Origin: Acanthococcus lagerstroemiae | Taxonomy: Eukaryota > Arthropoda > Insecta > Hemiptera > Eriococcidae | Length of the DNA stretch: 64,000 bases | Reading direction: 5' to 3' | Assembly (NCBI GenBank): GCA_031841125.1 | Contig: CM063109.1 | Coordinates: 6,920,321 to 6,984,320, forward strand | Shown here: piece by piece, positions 54,769 to 64,000 of the stretch | How the letters are laid out: every line of letters begins with the position of its first letter | How positions within the stretch are numbered: position 1 is the first letter of the stretch | Notes under the pieces: generated by a model | Databases searched by the model: none | Told to the model about the DNA's origin: nothing | The model's input: only the letters and a program-made list of their open reading frames with translations | Made by a program: the position numbers and the translations under genes

Positions 54769-57700
54769 CTGCAGGTATTTTTGGCGGCTGTCGTGATTTT
54801 GTCGTGGGAGATATTTTGAATGCACAGTTTTGCTAAAACGTCTGTGTGCATCATCAGAATAAATTTGTTCTGTTGACAAATAGTGTTGCATTAAAGATGG
54901 AATTGGCGTTAGATGACATGTTACATAAATAAGATAAAGAAGAGCGTCTTATGCGTTTTAAAGAATACTGAATATTAGACGTTTTGTCGTAAGTCTACCT
55001 CATACTTTAAGGTAGGTATAATGTTGCAGGAAGTGTATTACTCGAATAATAAATAAAAGTTAACCTCCTTTGTTCCGCAGTGGGTGACAGCTCCATTGAT
55101 AGCCTTTTTATAACAGTCGTACTGGTTCGGTGCTAAATGTAATGGAGTTTTCTCAATGTCGAATTGTGTTAACTGGGTTCCTTCAATAGATTTTGAAACG
55201 ATTTCCCCAACAGCATGTTTCAAGAATTTCTATAAAAGAATTAAGAGCGATAAATATAATTACAGTCACTGATTTCAGTAATATAAGTTTAGAATGTTGA
55301 GTTATAATTTTGTAATTCAATCCTATTATATACTCTCTCTTTTGATTTTTGTAACAAAGTCTTCGCTTACAGCTGCGAGCACATCTGCAGAAGCATGGAC
55401 GCCTCCAGACGCGAGACTTTTTTAGGGAAAGGGAAGAAAAGTGTCACCTTTCGTAGGAGAAAAAACTTTTTTATTTATTTTAGAATGATGCAGTTTTGGA
55501 AATGCAGGGAGGTTATATAAGTATTCCGTTTATCCCCTAGCAATTTTCGTTTACCAACAGTAGAGTGTTTCTCAAAGATATGAAGAAAAGATGTCGAATT
55601 TTTAAAAGTCGTACCCCTATTGGTTGCTTGCATGATCAAATTTGTGCGTTAAAAAAAAAAATAGGTAATTCAGCTGGGGCCTCAAAGACCCTTATGGAAA
55701 AATGCATGTAAAATATATGACTTTTTGTCTGAAGTATGAAAGGTCATGTAAAATATTTATGAGTTAAAATCTTGTGTAATATGTAATTCAATAAAGGAAA
55801 TATACGTCACATTGATGAGAGTCGATAAAGAAAGATAAGGCAACAAACCATTTTGTTCCCGTCATGGATTTTACAAAAATTCACATTTGTAACAAAAAAA
55901 AAATAAAATAAAATAAAATAAATAATAATAATAATAATAATAAAAATAAAATAAATGAAAAGCGAGTTTTCTTTTTTGAAATAGGTCTGGCCATCTCCTG
56001 GAAGTACCTTATTCCTTTTTAATTTCCATTCATTCTCGTCTTACCGCTTCTTTCAACTCGCCATGGATTTTTAAAAACACGTAGGGGAGACTGGGAAACA
56101 GTGTAACACCGGGAATAGTGTAACAGTGATAATTAAATTGCTTCATAACACTCTAAAATGTTGCCGTTTTGGTTACTAGATAGTAATTTTAGAAAGGAAT
56201 TTGTGGGAAAAAAATGCAATGCCTCTACTTTCATCTCCACCAAAAAAATTTTTAATTGATTTTTTGGTCTTTCCTCGCTGTAATTTTAAATATTTTTGAA
56301 TCAGAATTTTTTTCATTAAAATTTATCCTTTTGACGATCTAAATAGTATATAAAAATTACAAGAAAAGTATGCATTTTTTAATCAAGCAGTATAATGTTT
56401 TTCGACAATATGTCGTACTTGATAAAATGATGTAAGGTGGAACAGTGTAACAGTATTTTTTTCTTCCATACGTCTGTTTTCTTTCTTTCATACATCTGTG
56501 TACTGTCGTTTATGAAATGTTTACATTTTGATATGCCCGGTATTCGCTAATTTTGATAAAACTGTAGTTTGTATGTTGTATCCGAGAGATTTTTGGATCT
56601 ATTGTTCAGAAAATTCTGGATTTTTCCAAGCTAAACGACTATCCTATCAACTTTTTGGCGGTGTTATACTATACTCAGGTACTAGGGTTCAGTGTAACAA
56701 AAAATACATAGCTAAAATAATTTCTAGAGTTTTCAGATTTTAACATTTTCAGGCGGTAATAACACTAAAATGTAGCCAAAGGTTGTATCTTTCAGATAAG
56801 GTGTTAAAGTCTAAATACAAAATTAATTTGTAGTTTACAGATCAAAATGGACGAAAAGTGTTACACTGTTCCCCAGTCTCCCCTATTCGCGATGAAAATA
56901 GTGTTTCTTTCGTAATTAATATTGCTCTCTCCTGTCAGTCCCTTCTTTTTCTTTGTCCCCCCCTATTATCAAGAAACAGTATGATCATTGTTCAATAATT
57001 TTATGATTATGTTGTATGTAAATGAAAAGTATTTTTCTATGATGTCTAACTTTTTTGTGTGGGGGTGGGGGGGGGGAGAAGGGTATTTGAAGTGGGTATT
57101 CTAATGTGCTAAAAACGTATTTCAAGAAGAAAAAATCGTATTTTCACAAGATTGTAAATGTGCATTAGGGTGCCACTTATTCTATAATTTGTTTTCTTCG
57201 AATACTGGAAAGCGTACTAACGTACACTGGGATATTATTACACCAAAAACCTCAAAAGAAGTACCCAAATTTTGAACAGGAAAATTTAGAAAAAAAACTT
57301 ATAAGCGGGAATTTGGTTTAAACTGTTTGCACAGGTCTCTTATTTTTATTTAGAACAAAAACAAAAAATATGGAGAACTATCAAATTTAGGCAAAAATGT
57401 TGCTAACAGATTTGTTTCGTAATATTTTACATGAGTTGTTATTTTAAATTTTTGTGCGCCCCTTTAGAATTCACGGAAAAGGGAGTTCAAAATGGCTCTT
57501 CTCACTTGCTACGTATTAACACAATCCGTACGAAGGAAAACGTAGAATTTTGGTAATTTTTCCGAGATCACTAATTTTCGTGACCAGTCGGGGTCCAAGT
57601 TACCTAACCATTGTACTTATCCACCAGTTGAATATTTTCTTAGTCCTCTGCTCTCTTTGAATACTGCTGAAATACCAATACGTTTCTCATGTATGGTTTT

Positions 57701-60700
57701 ATTTCGGAAAATTTTAATAAGTAAATTACTGAAATATAAGCATGAAGAAAAATTGATAACGAGACTTTCAAGGCTACGAAATTCATTCTTCGTGTCTGTT
57801 TTCCCTACCTTAAAATTTAGGCCCTCGTGCGGGAGGTAAGGGTCAAAAATCCCAATAACTTCAATATGTAATCGATACTTAAGTTTCTTTGGAAAGAATT
57901 CGGTTTCAACATCGATTCTGAGCTAACTTGGAGATTGTGGCACCCCAGGATGATGAGGCTAAATAATAGGAAAGCATTTACAGATTCGAGGTACATATCG
58001 TTTCTTTGGTTTCTGGGGTCGTGGAACTGAGCTTCGATATCACTTTTCAGTTGCCATGAAGATTCAGACATTAGGGGAAGAACTCCAACTAGGAAAACAT
58101 GCACTGGTACAATTATAGGCTTCGTTTCTTATGGGTTTCGGAGCTTGTGGAATTCGACGTTGACCTTAATTTGAAGCAAAAATTTAATTTATCTTTTTAG
58201 ACCCTAATGTATGGTAGGAGTTCTGGTATTCGCTTGTTCATAAGCGTGCTAGAACCTACCAAAACAGCATAAATTCTGTGTTATTCTGCTGGGGAATAAA
58301 TCTGTTCATTGTGAAAATCCGTAAGCGTGATATTAACTTACCGATACTTGTATCGCCGTGAGCTGTTGTCTCTCAAATAGTTGCTTGTTTTACAAAAACA
58401 TATAGGTATACATATATTAGATTTTGCGAAATTCTTTGGTTCCTACCTTTTGTTTTTCAGGTACACTATCATCATTATATAATGCTTTTCTAATCGGAAT
58501 TCCTCTTTTGACAACCTTGGCAGCCTTTTGCTGTTGAGCCTGAACCTTTGAATTCCATGTAAATGCGTTATTATTTTATTTGATAAGATATTTAGTTTCT
58601 TCGTAAGAAAAGTAAAACTAATTAGTACTTACTTGCGACTCCGACTCCGATACGGTTAGCTTAGAACTTTTCGATTTTTGTGAACCATAAAAGATGCTCA
58701 GTTTTTGACTTCCGAGCTTTAAATTACCGTACATATTATGGGAACCAAGTATTGAATACAAGCTTGCAGAACTTCTACCAGCTAAATATTCATCATTTAT
58801 GGTTACATCTCCTTTATAGTTCTGTTTCAAGATCTGTAAACAATTATTATTATTATTTTTTCAATAAGTGATTGGTAAAATAAGTTTTAGTTATTGCAAG
58901 TCCTATATACAATTCTACAGTACAGCGCACGATCATCTCTGGAAGGAATCTAGATTTAACATTTCAAAAGAAATTGTATTCATTTACCGGTTCGAGGGTA
59001 TATGAATGAATGTACGATGAACAGGTGGATGTGTAAGCTCTAAGTATTGTATTAGGATGACAAAGGTATAAATCGCTGTATCTACTACCAAAAGAGCGAG
59101 CAATTACTGAAAATAGAAATCAATTTGTGATAATTTCATCTGATTGTCGATTTGTTTTCTGGCTTAAAATATTTGTCATTTATTCATCACTTACTGTTCT
59201 TGCTTTCAATCAAATCGTCAAACATTGCTCCAGGATTTTGAGTGTCCATATTGATGTATATCTGCAGTGCACAAAAATCGAACATAGTTTAATTGCGCTA
59301 TTCTTGGTCATTTTGTTTTCATGGAATAAAATCTACTTGAATAAAACCAAAGACTGGTGATATTCTCATGCAGTAAATGCATATAAAAGCGTCAGCATAC
59401 CCCGCTACCCTTCTCTTACACAAAATATGGAAATGTAAGTAGTTAGATCTTCCAACACTTGGGACCCTGTATCAGTTACACAGTTTATGAGTAATTCATA
59501 AAATTACATTTACTTTTTATTTCTCAAGTGCAGTTGCAGATTTAGCGCATAATCCGAACCAGAGAACTTCCTAAAGGGGTCCATCATCACTATAAGGTTA
59601 AAAAAAAGGTTCGACTGTTTTATTGAGACTTCTAAAACGTATGACTTTTCTGTTTCTTAATAGTTGGAACTCCAGAAGAGGACTTCTCGGACAGAGCTTT
59701 CTGATGCAAGTTAAATTCACCAATGCTTAAGTGACCAAAATGAACAAAAATGTGATTCAACAAAGATCACATTTACAAAGTTGAATTTCCGGTCGGCGAT
59801 GCTGAAGCAAGACTGGAACTAGAAGCGCTTTCAAATTTTCCATTCAGTAAGCAAATTTGAAGCGTTTAATTCCAAAACTTGCTAACCACCATTTTGCTGA
59901 TTTCCGGTAAACGGCGAAAAACGGTTGCAGTCTTTTTAGGAGTGTTAGCGAGCTAAATTATCTTCATTTCGTGAAATGGCGGCGCTGTAGATATATTACC
60001 CTTTTTTTCCTCCTGAGAATCATAGTATAAGAACAGGATGGGATGTGTTTTAGCACACTGGAGAAGCCATTTTGGCCCGGCTTTTTCAATTTTCCTGAAT
60101 GATACTGTTAATCTGTTCTTCCTCTTCCAAGATTCTTCCAGCTTTCTACGATTTCTGTGAGACACTTCCCACTTCCAACATCTTTCTAACCGGGTTAAGA
60201 GTGTTTCAGACTTGTTTATAAGGTTCCGTAAATCGGGGCGATGACTTTGCCGATTCCCATTTTTGACCATATTACTGGCCTTGTGACGAATACAAATGGA
60301 TGCTGTTAAGCACAACAGAAAATTCGAAAATGGTGGTGATATGACCGGAGGCAAAGCTTCAGCCACATACAAGATACCAGTTAAAAGAATTTATAATTAT
60401 CTTCACAAAACAGATAATGATATCCATCGGAATCCGGGAGGACGAGTAATATCAAAATAGAAAAAACATTTTCAACTGAACGATAATTTAGATTACGTAA
60501 AATTTGCTGCTATCTAGAGTTTTACCTGAGTCCATTGAATCCCGAGGAGTATTTATCTTCCCCGAAGACGTAATTTAACTTGAACTGCAAGTTTTCTTTC
60601 GTTTTTATGGCCTTTTGTAATAAATTTTGATCATTTTCATTCCTTTTCTATGCATTTCTTATGTACCGCAATGTCACTCTGTGCGCAGATAACTTTGGCC

Positions 60701-63653
60701 GATTTATCTTTAGGCCTTTATGGGAGAGGGCAGCGAAAAAGAAATTTTAATTCCCTCTAGCTAATCTTATTCCCAAAGCTTCAAACAATCCGGAACAGTT
60801 TTTCGATTTCCTGTATCTCCGATAGATCGCGCGCTACAGCTGTTTAAATTTAGAAAACTCCAACATTTTCGGCAAAGTCAACCCGGTTTACGGTTCTTCA
60901 AAGTTCGGTTAGGTTTATTATAAGTTTTACAAAAAAAACTCTTTCAGACTTGAATGGAATGCGGCAAGTCTCTGCTAAACTCCTTTAAAACTTTTTAATA
61001 TAATTGCGACATCTCCCGAGACTACGTGAGACTTTCTAAAATGCAGTCAGGCTTATTTGAAACGCAGCGAACTGCTTCTGAACTCGTTCAAAATTCAAGC
61101 AGTTTCAGTCTCCTCCAAGTAAGACTTTTTAGACCTCTTCAAACTTCTCTAAAACTTCTCAGGACTACATCATATATTTTTTAAGATTATGTAAGAAACT
61201 TCAAGCATTATTTAATACAGTTAAAGACTGACTAATTATCTTCTAGACTCGTTTAAAACTCTGTAAAGCACAAAAGAGCAATGGCCTCATTCGCACCCCT
61301 GGTTAAGACCCGATGAAATACAGTGAATATTGCCAACTCTAATCCAAACTCAATTTATGCTATTACAATCGTGTTCATTTGAAATCAGATCCGTAAATCA
61401 GATACCCAAGAAGGAAGAAGAAGGGCTTAATGAATCCTTATGATTTTTCAGAATTAGCATCACACTTTATTAGACGGTGAGTGGGTAGGGAGAAAAACTG
61501 GTTTGCTACACCCTAACAGGAAAGTCCAAGTCGCAGCCTCTGAATACCGGCACAAAACATCACTTCTCTTCCCTATTTATGGTTATGAAAAATGAGTTGA
61601 ATATCTGGTATTTATTTACTTTTCCAAGTTTCTTGTTATCTTGCAGTTCTTCTAGTGCATAGATTAAATCGTCCGCGAAAATTGCGTAATCGTTATTCAA
61701 AAAGATGTATCCGAAATTTCCAGCACCAAAGTAATACATCAACACAGTATCCTTGGGTTTACTAAAAGGAAAATAAAAACCAATCGTTATTAATTTTCAA
61801 GTGACTTAAGTAAAGTTTTCAGGTATTCATTTTTAGATTTCTGGTGTAAATATGGATATTGTTTTAAATATAATAGTTATCCTACCAGTGTAGCACTCTT
61901 CCAGATCCAGTTCCATTGACCTCGGTTGCATTTCCACTTAGTATTGCGTAAAATTGTTTAGGAGTTAGCTGAAAATTGATACATGTAATATATGTAGATA
62001 AGTACAATGAGCCATAATAAATGAAAACCTGTTAAGAAGCTGAATTTTGGCACAGAGGGTTATTCATTCTTATTGTCTGCAGTACCTTCTCCCCCTTATT
62101 TTACAGTATGAGGCACTGGCGGAATTAGGCGGTGTGCACAATGTGCACTGGCACACCTCTTCCTTCAACCGAAAGTTTATTTTATTCACTTGTGTTCATG
62201 TAGTTACTTTATCAATACATTACATTTAAAAAAAATGTTCTTTAGTAATTATAGACATCATTTAGTACCTATACCGTACAACGGGGTTACTTTGTGACTG
62301 GCGGGTAACTTTGTGAAAAAGCTGCCGCGCAGTCCTTACAACGGGTTAGCCAGCGAATAGGAATGACTAACACGCTATACCTCGGTTACCGATTGTCCCT
62401 ACAGAGAGCGTGTTAGTCATTCCTATTCGCTGGCTAACCCGTTGTAAGGACTGCGCGGCAGCTTTGTCACAAAGTTACCCGCCAGTCACAAAGTAACCCC
62501 GTTGTACGGTACCTACATCTCTACTTATATATTTAACGTGATCTTTTTATTTTTTCGCTCTATTCTTTAATTAAAAATTATATTTCGCATTACTTCGAGT
62601 ATTTATACTATTACTTTCTTATTTTCATCTTCATAAAATTTGCCTGACACAGAGTGAAGTATCATTTATAGGGGGGAGGGGAGGGAGTGGTAAACATTGT
62701 AAATCTTACAAATTTGAAAAAATAGGTATCATAACATGTTTGAAAAGTGGCACGCTTGATCACAGGCACGGTCTGGTGATTAAATTCTTGAGATGCAAAA
62801 CGTATAAAGTATTCGGTCAATAAATTTAAAAAAATGTTCAGTGGTGTTGTGGATTGCGGCAAAAGTACCCACTAAGCCATAATAAGTTGAAAAGCTCGGG
62901 ATGCATTTGCATCTCCGCACGCCCAGCCCAGGCCGTGCATGCTTGATCAAAACGTCTGGTTCCCCCTGTGGTATGAGGATGAGTTTTGTAAGAATATTCA
63001 CTAAAAAGTTTGAGTAAACGTATCCCATATTGGAAGTCCACTAATTCAAAATCTACTTGATAATAGGTGCAAACAAATAGATCTCTGATAAGGTTGTTAT
63101 AAAATTTAGAATGACGTCAGATAAATTTTCATAGCCCAATGAAGACAAAATTCTGCAGCTTCAGCATTGTACTGCAAACTATATCGCGTTAAAATTGTTA
63201 TTTGCCCTACAATTTTAGCATGATTAGCATTACCACAACTGATGGAGCTAAAATGTAAAATAAAGATCGAAATTCGTGAATAACAAAAAATCGAAAAATT
63301 ACTTTTTACTTAGGTTTAAGCAAGTTTTGTGGCAACAGTATAACTTACCTTAGCACTGCTATCGTAGTCGACTGTTACATTAGCGTAAACATTTGGTTCG
63401 CCTTCCGGACTACCCGTTATGCTCGAGCTTACAATGCCAGGGAATTGATTTCTAATGTCAGTTTGAAAGATGAATTTTAGCTTGTTTTCTAGAGAGTATC
63501 CAATATTTTCTTTCAAGAAAGAAAGTCAAGTTGATGGATTTGTTCGTATACTCACAGCGGATGAAAAGCAACTGAATCTGGACTGATCAAGATGATATTT
63601 TTCGCTGGAATGCCTTGTTGTAGAAGTAAATTATAATGCTTATACACCATGGC
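54592..63653 (-). CDS. Legumain-like (peptidase C13) protein lacking both catalytic residues; eleven exons, 5' end outside the window
   Basis: Exons, 5' to 3' on the minus strand: 63653-63556, 63451-63349, 61968-61886, 61761-61620, 59261-59195, 59106-58988, 58833-58633, 58539-58447, 58383-58342, 55229-55065 and 54768-54592. All are joined by GT-AG sites in compatible phases, totalling 1290 bp (429 codons plus stop). The order matches legumain: HYNLLLQQGIPAKNIILI (compare NGIPDENIIVMMYDD), NQFPGIVSS, LTPKQFYAILSGN...GSGRVLH (TPENFL.VL.G...GSGKVL), the His-region, the Cys-region, SILGSHNMYGNLKL (SHVMQYGN) and a C-terminal prodomain with QYDCYKKAINGAVTHC. The catalytic His of DHG is Gly (YFGAGNFG) and the catalytic Cys of EACESGSMF is lost (INMDTQNPGAMF). 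NAT, NGT and NVT sites suit a secretory protein. The last exon ends in a hydrophobic tail. Weakest joins are exons 8, 9 and 11. Legumains cut after Asn in lysosomes; this one should be inactive as a protease. Confidence 0.82.
55065..55229 (-). CDS. Legumain-like gene, prodomain exon
   Basis: Acceptor CTTTTATAG, phase 0 in and out. 55 codons: KFLKHAVGEIVSKSIEG fits the helix before the prodomain (compare LIEKSVRKIV), and QYDCYKKAINGAVTHC fits the conserved CY...HC motif of legumain C-termini. It is separated from the upstream exons by a 3.1 kb intron that contains a MITE. Confidence 0.75.
55898..55955. repeat. AAATA/AAT microsatellite
   Basis: A-rich run, then (AAAAT)n, then (AAT)n, in an intron of the legumain-like gene. 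Confidence 0.85.
56084..56883. mobile_element. TA-flanked TIR element (MITE), 800 bp
   Basis: Ends GGGGAGACTGGGAAACAGTG... and its inverted copy at about 56858-56883 match over some 26 bases, with TA on both outer sides (56082-56083, 56884-56885), as after Tc1/mariner-type insertion. GTGTAACAGT motifs recur inside. A 71-codon open frame at 56528-56743 is not recognised. It lies in the 3.1 kb intron of the legumain-like gene. Confidence 0.7.
58342..58539 (-). CDS. Legumain-like gene, two short linker exons (58539-58447, 58383-58342)
   Basis: The first encodes KRGIPIRKALYNDDSVPEKQ, similar to the DVPL.I.KRKL...ND linker of legumains. The second encodes QLFERQQLTAIQVS, the start of the prodomain helix. 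Both are phase 0. The acceptors (AAGGTTCAG and AAAACAAG) are weaker than elsewhere, so boundaries may shift by a few codons. Confidence 0.6.
58633..58833 (-). CDS. Legumain-like gene, exon 7
   Basis: Acceptor TTTACAG, donor GTAAGT, phase 0 in and out, 67 codons. ILKQNYKGDVT corresponds to TL.KQY.LVK, and SILGSHNMYGNLKLGSQKLS to the SHVMQYGN...S motif. The Ser/Lys-rich tail (KSKSSKLTVSESESQ) is longer than in typical legumains. Confidence 0.78.
59195..59261 (-). CDS. Legumain-like gene, exon 5: site of the lost catalytic Cys
   Basis: Acceptor CTGCAG, donor GTAAGT. 22 codons IYINMDTQNPGAMFDDLIES(KN) align with FYIEACESGSMFEGLLPKN of active legumains. The position of the nucleophile Cys is Asp, with extra residues inserted, while the flanking GxMF and the leucine-rich end are kept. 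Confidence 0.8.
59953..60372 (-). CDS. Unassigned 139-codon open frame in a repeat-like region
   Basis: Lies in the 2.4 kb intron (59262-61619) of the legumain-like gene. Basic and Trp-containing sequence (ERCWKWEVSHRNRRKLEESW...). It overlaps the TTGGATGCTGTTAAGCA motif (about 60296) shared with 14437, 14705 and 17577, so it is probably part of an interspersed repeat. No domain recognised. Confidence 0.2.
   Translation of the reverse strand: MYVAEALPPVISPPFSNFLLCLTASICIRHKASNMVKNGNRQSHRPDLRNLINKSETLLTRLERCWKWEVSHRNRRKLEESWKRKNRLTVSFRKIEKAGPKWLLQCAKTHPILFLYYDSQEEKKGNISTAPPFHEMKII
60930..61270. repeat. Degenerate AGACTT-type short repeats
   Basis: The most extended patch of this family: 'ctctttcagacttgaatgga', 'gtgagactttctaaaatgc', 'agactttttagacctcttc' and 'ctagactcgtttaaaactc'. 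Intronic. Confidence 0.5.
61620..61761 (-). CDS. Legumain-like gene, exon 4: site of the lost catalytic His
   Basis: Acceptor TTTTCCTTTTAG, donor GTAAAT. DTVLMYYFGAGNFGYIF, then FADDLIYALEELQDNKK, aligns with HVFIYFTDHGSTGILVF and the YAKDL...L..MY..KKY stretch. The His of the DHG motif is replaced (AGN), while the fold-determining hydrophobic strands are conserved. Confidence 0.82.
62274..62509. mobile_element. Nearly perfect hairpin element, about 103-bp arms
   Basis: The left arm (ccgtacaacggggttacttt...ctaacacgct) is reverse-complementary to the right arm with only one or two mismatches; the loop is about 30 bp. It is flanked by 'tacctata' (62266-62273) and 'tacctaca' (62510-62517), 7/8 identical, which looks like an 8-bp target duplication. 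It lies in the 1.38 kb intron (61969-63348) of the legumain-like gene. No coding content. Transcripts would fold into a long double-stranded stem. Confidence 0.8.
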
Positions 63654-64000
63654 CTTTGTAAAAGAAAAATAAATATTTAGTTCATAATTATTGAACGTGA
63701 AAACGACCGCTTTTGGCTTTTTGTTGATCTGTTTATTCTCAGTCTACCTGTCTATTCTCAAACTGTCTGTATGCAGCGGTGGCAGCCTTTGTATAGCGTG
63801 TGTAGCAAGTTGCTACACCCCAAAACAGCTTGCTACACCTCGGAAAAACGTTTGCTACACTTCAAAAATGTTTGCTACACCTCGAAAAATCTCCCTTTCT
63901 TCAGAACTTTTTAATCTAAAATCATCTTCATCTAAGAGGATAGAGTACAGACAGGTTTTGCAGTTGTAGTAAAATAAGTAGAGAGTTTTTGCATTGAAGA
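63654..64000. other. Intronic/upstream sequence of the legumain-like gene
   Basis: No exon carrying the expected N-terminal legumain motifs (GSxGWxNYRHQAD) is visible here, so the 5' exons lie beyond the window. It contains the minisatellite at 63810-63890. Confidence 0.5.
63810..63890. repeat. Minisatellite, four copies of a 20-22 bp unit (TTGCTACACCTCGAAAAA)
   Basis: 'ttgctacac' recurs at about 63810, 63830, 63852 and 63872 with related spacers. The plus-strand 92-codon open frame here is a by-product of the repeat. Confidence 0.8.

Noticed and set aside
57817..58104. 95-codon minus-strand frame next to the legumain-like exons
   Set aside because: Does not match any part of legumain and is not bounded by splice sites in the required phase; most likely intronic.

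Overview
The window looks like an AT-rich chromosomal segment of an arthropod, most likely an insect. The grounds are spliced genes with short GT-AG introns (about 60-150 bp), non-LTR retrotransposons of the R1, RTE and jockey types, many hAT-like and foldback elements, and a tRNA-derived SINE. The frequent TAGGTACCTA-like strings recall sternorrhynchan Hemiptera, but that is only an impression. No bacterial genes, CRISPR array or rRNA gene is visible. Most short open frames are chance or mirror images of real features.

Host genes. (1) The right end (54592-63653, minus strand) carries eleven in-phase exons of a legumain-like (peptidase family C13) protein. Both the catalytic His and the catalytic Cys are replaced, all frames are open, and the last exon encodes a hydrophobic tail. 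I consider this pseudoprotease candidate the most interesting feature; its 5' exons lie beyond position 64000. (2) 48079-49605 (plus) holds a compact three-exon gene for an unrecognised secreted protein of about 188 aa, with a TATA-like box, a signal peptide and a poly(A) signal. (3) Exons at 7413-7609 and 846-1087 (minus) are phase-compatible and may encode a Cys-containing ectodomain and the transmembrane/cytoplasmic part of one receptor-like protein. (4) A first coding exon (MSEYEDDESDQ...) in a CpG-rich patch at 35637-35685 (minus) probably starts a gene running leftward. (5) Weaker candidates sit at 29757-30058 (plus) and 44076-44214 (minus).

Mobile DNA dominates the rest. From left to right: a 2.4 kb long-inverted-repeat structure with an RTE relic (3444-5831); degenerate 125-bp tandem repeats (10255-10830); several foldbacks (13290-15184); a 1.56 kb TIR element carrying a nested hAT-like insertion (15191-16750); a GC-rich 5'-truncated R1-clade LINE with a perfect 14-bp target duplication (19346-22485); a foldback (22771-23190) and a hAT-like element (23833-24643); a full-length SINE with a 15-bp duplication (26229-26477); a hAT MITE inserted in a Harbinger-like MITE (28830-29329); a foldback (31130-31514); a jockey relic (33020-34300); exact 44-bp triplet repeats and other tandem arrays (35058-38830); an RTE copy with a 16-bp duplication (39347-40789); another RTE relic (41668-42064); a puzzling four-copy motif cluster (42183-42889); an RTE copy flanked by about 345-bp direct repeats (44562-47748); a TIR element (50150-50743); a hAT remnant with a perfect 8-bp duplication and transposase remains (51389-52095); a 251-bp tandem duplication (52099-52578); and, inside legumain introns, a TA-flanked MITE (56084-56883) and a nearly perfect 236-bp hairpin (62274-62509).

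All coordinates and alignments were made by eye. Homology calls come from remembered family motifs, not from a search.
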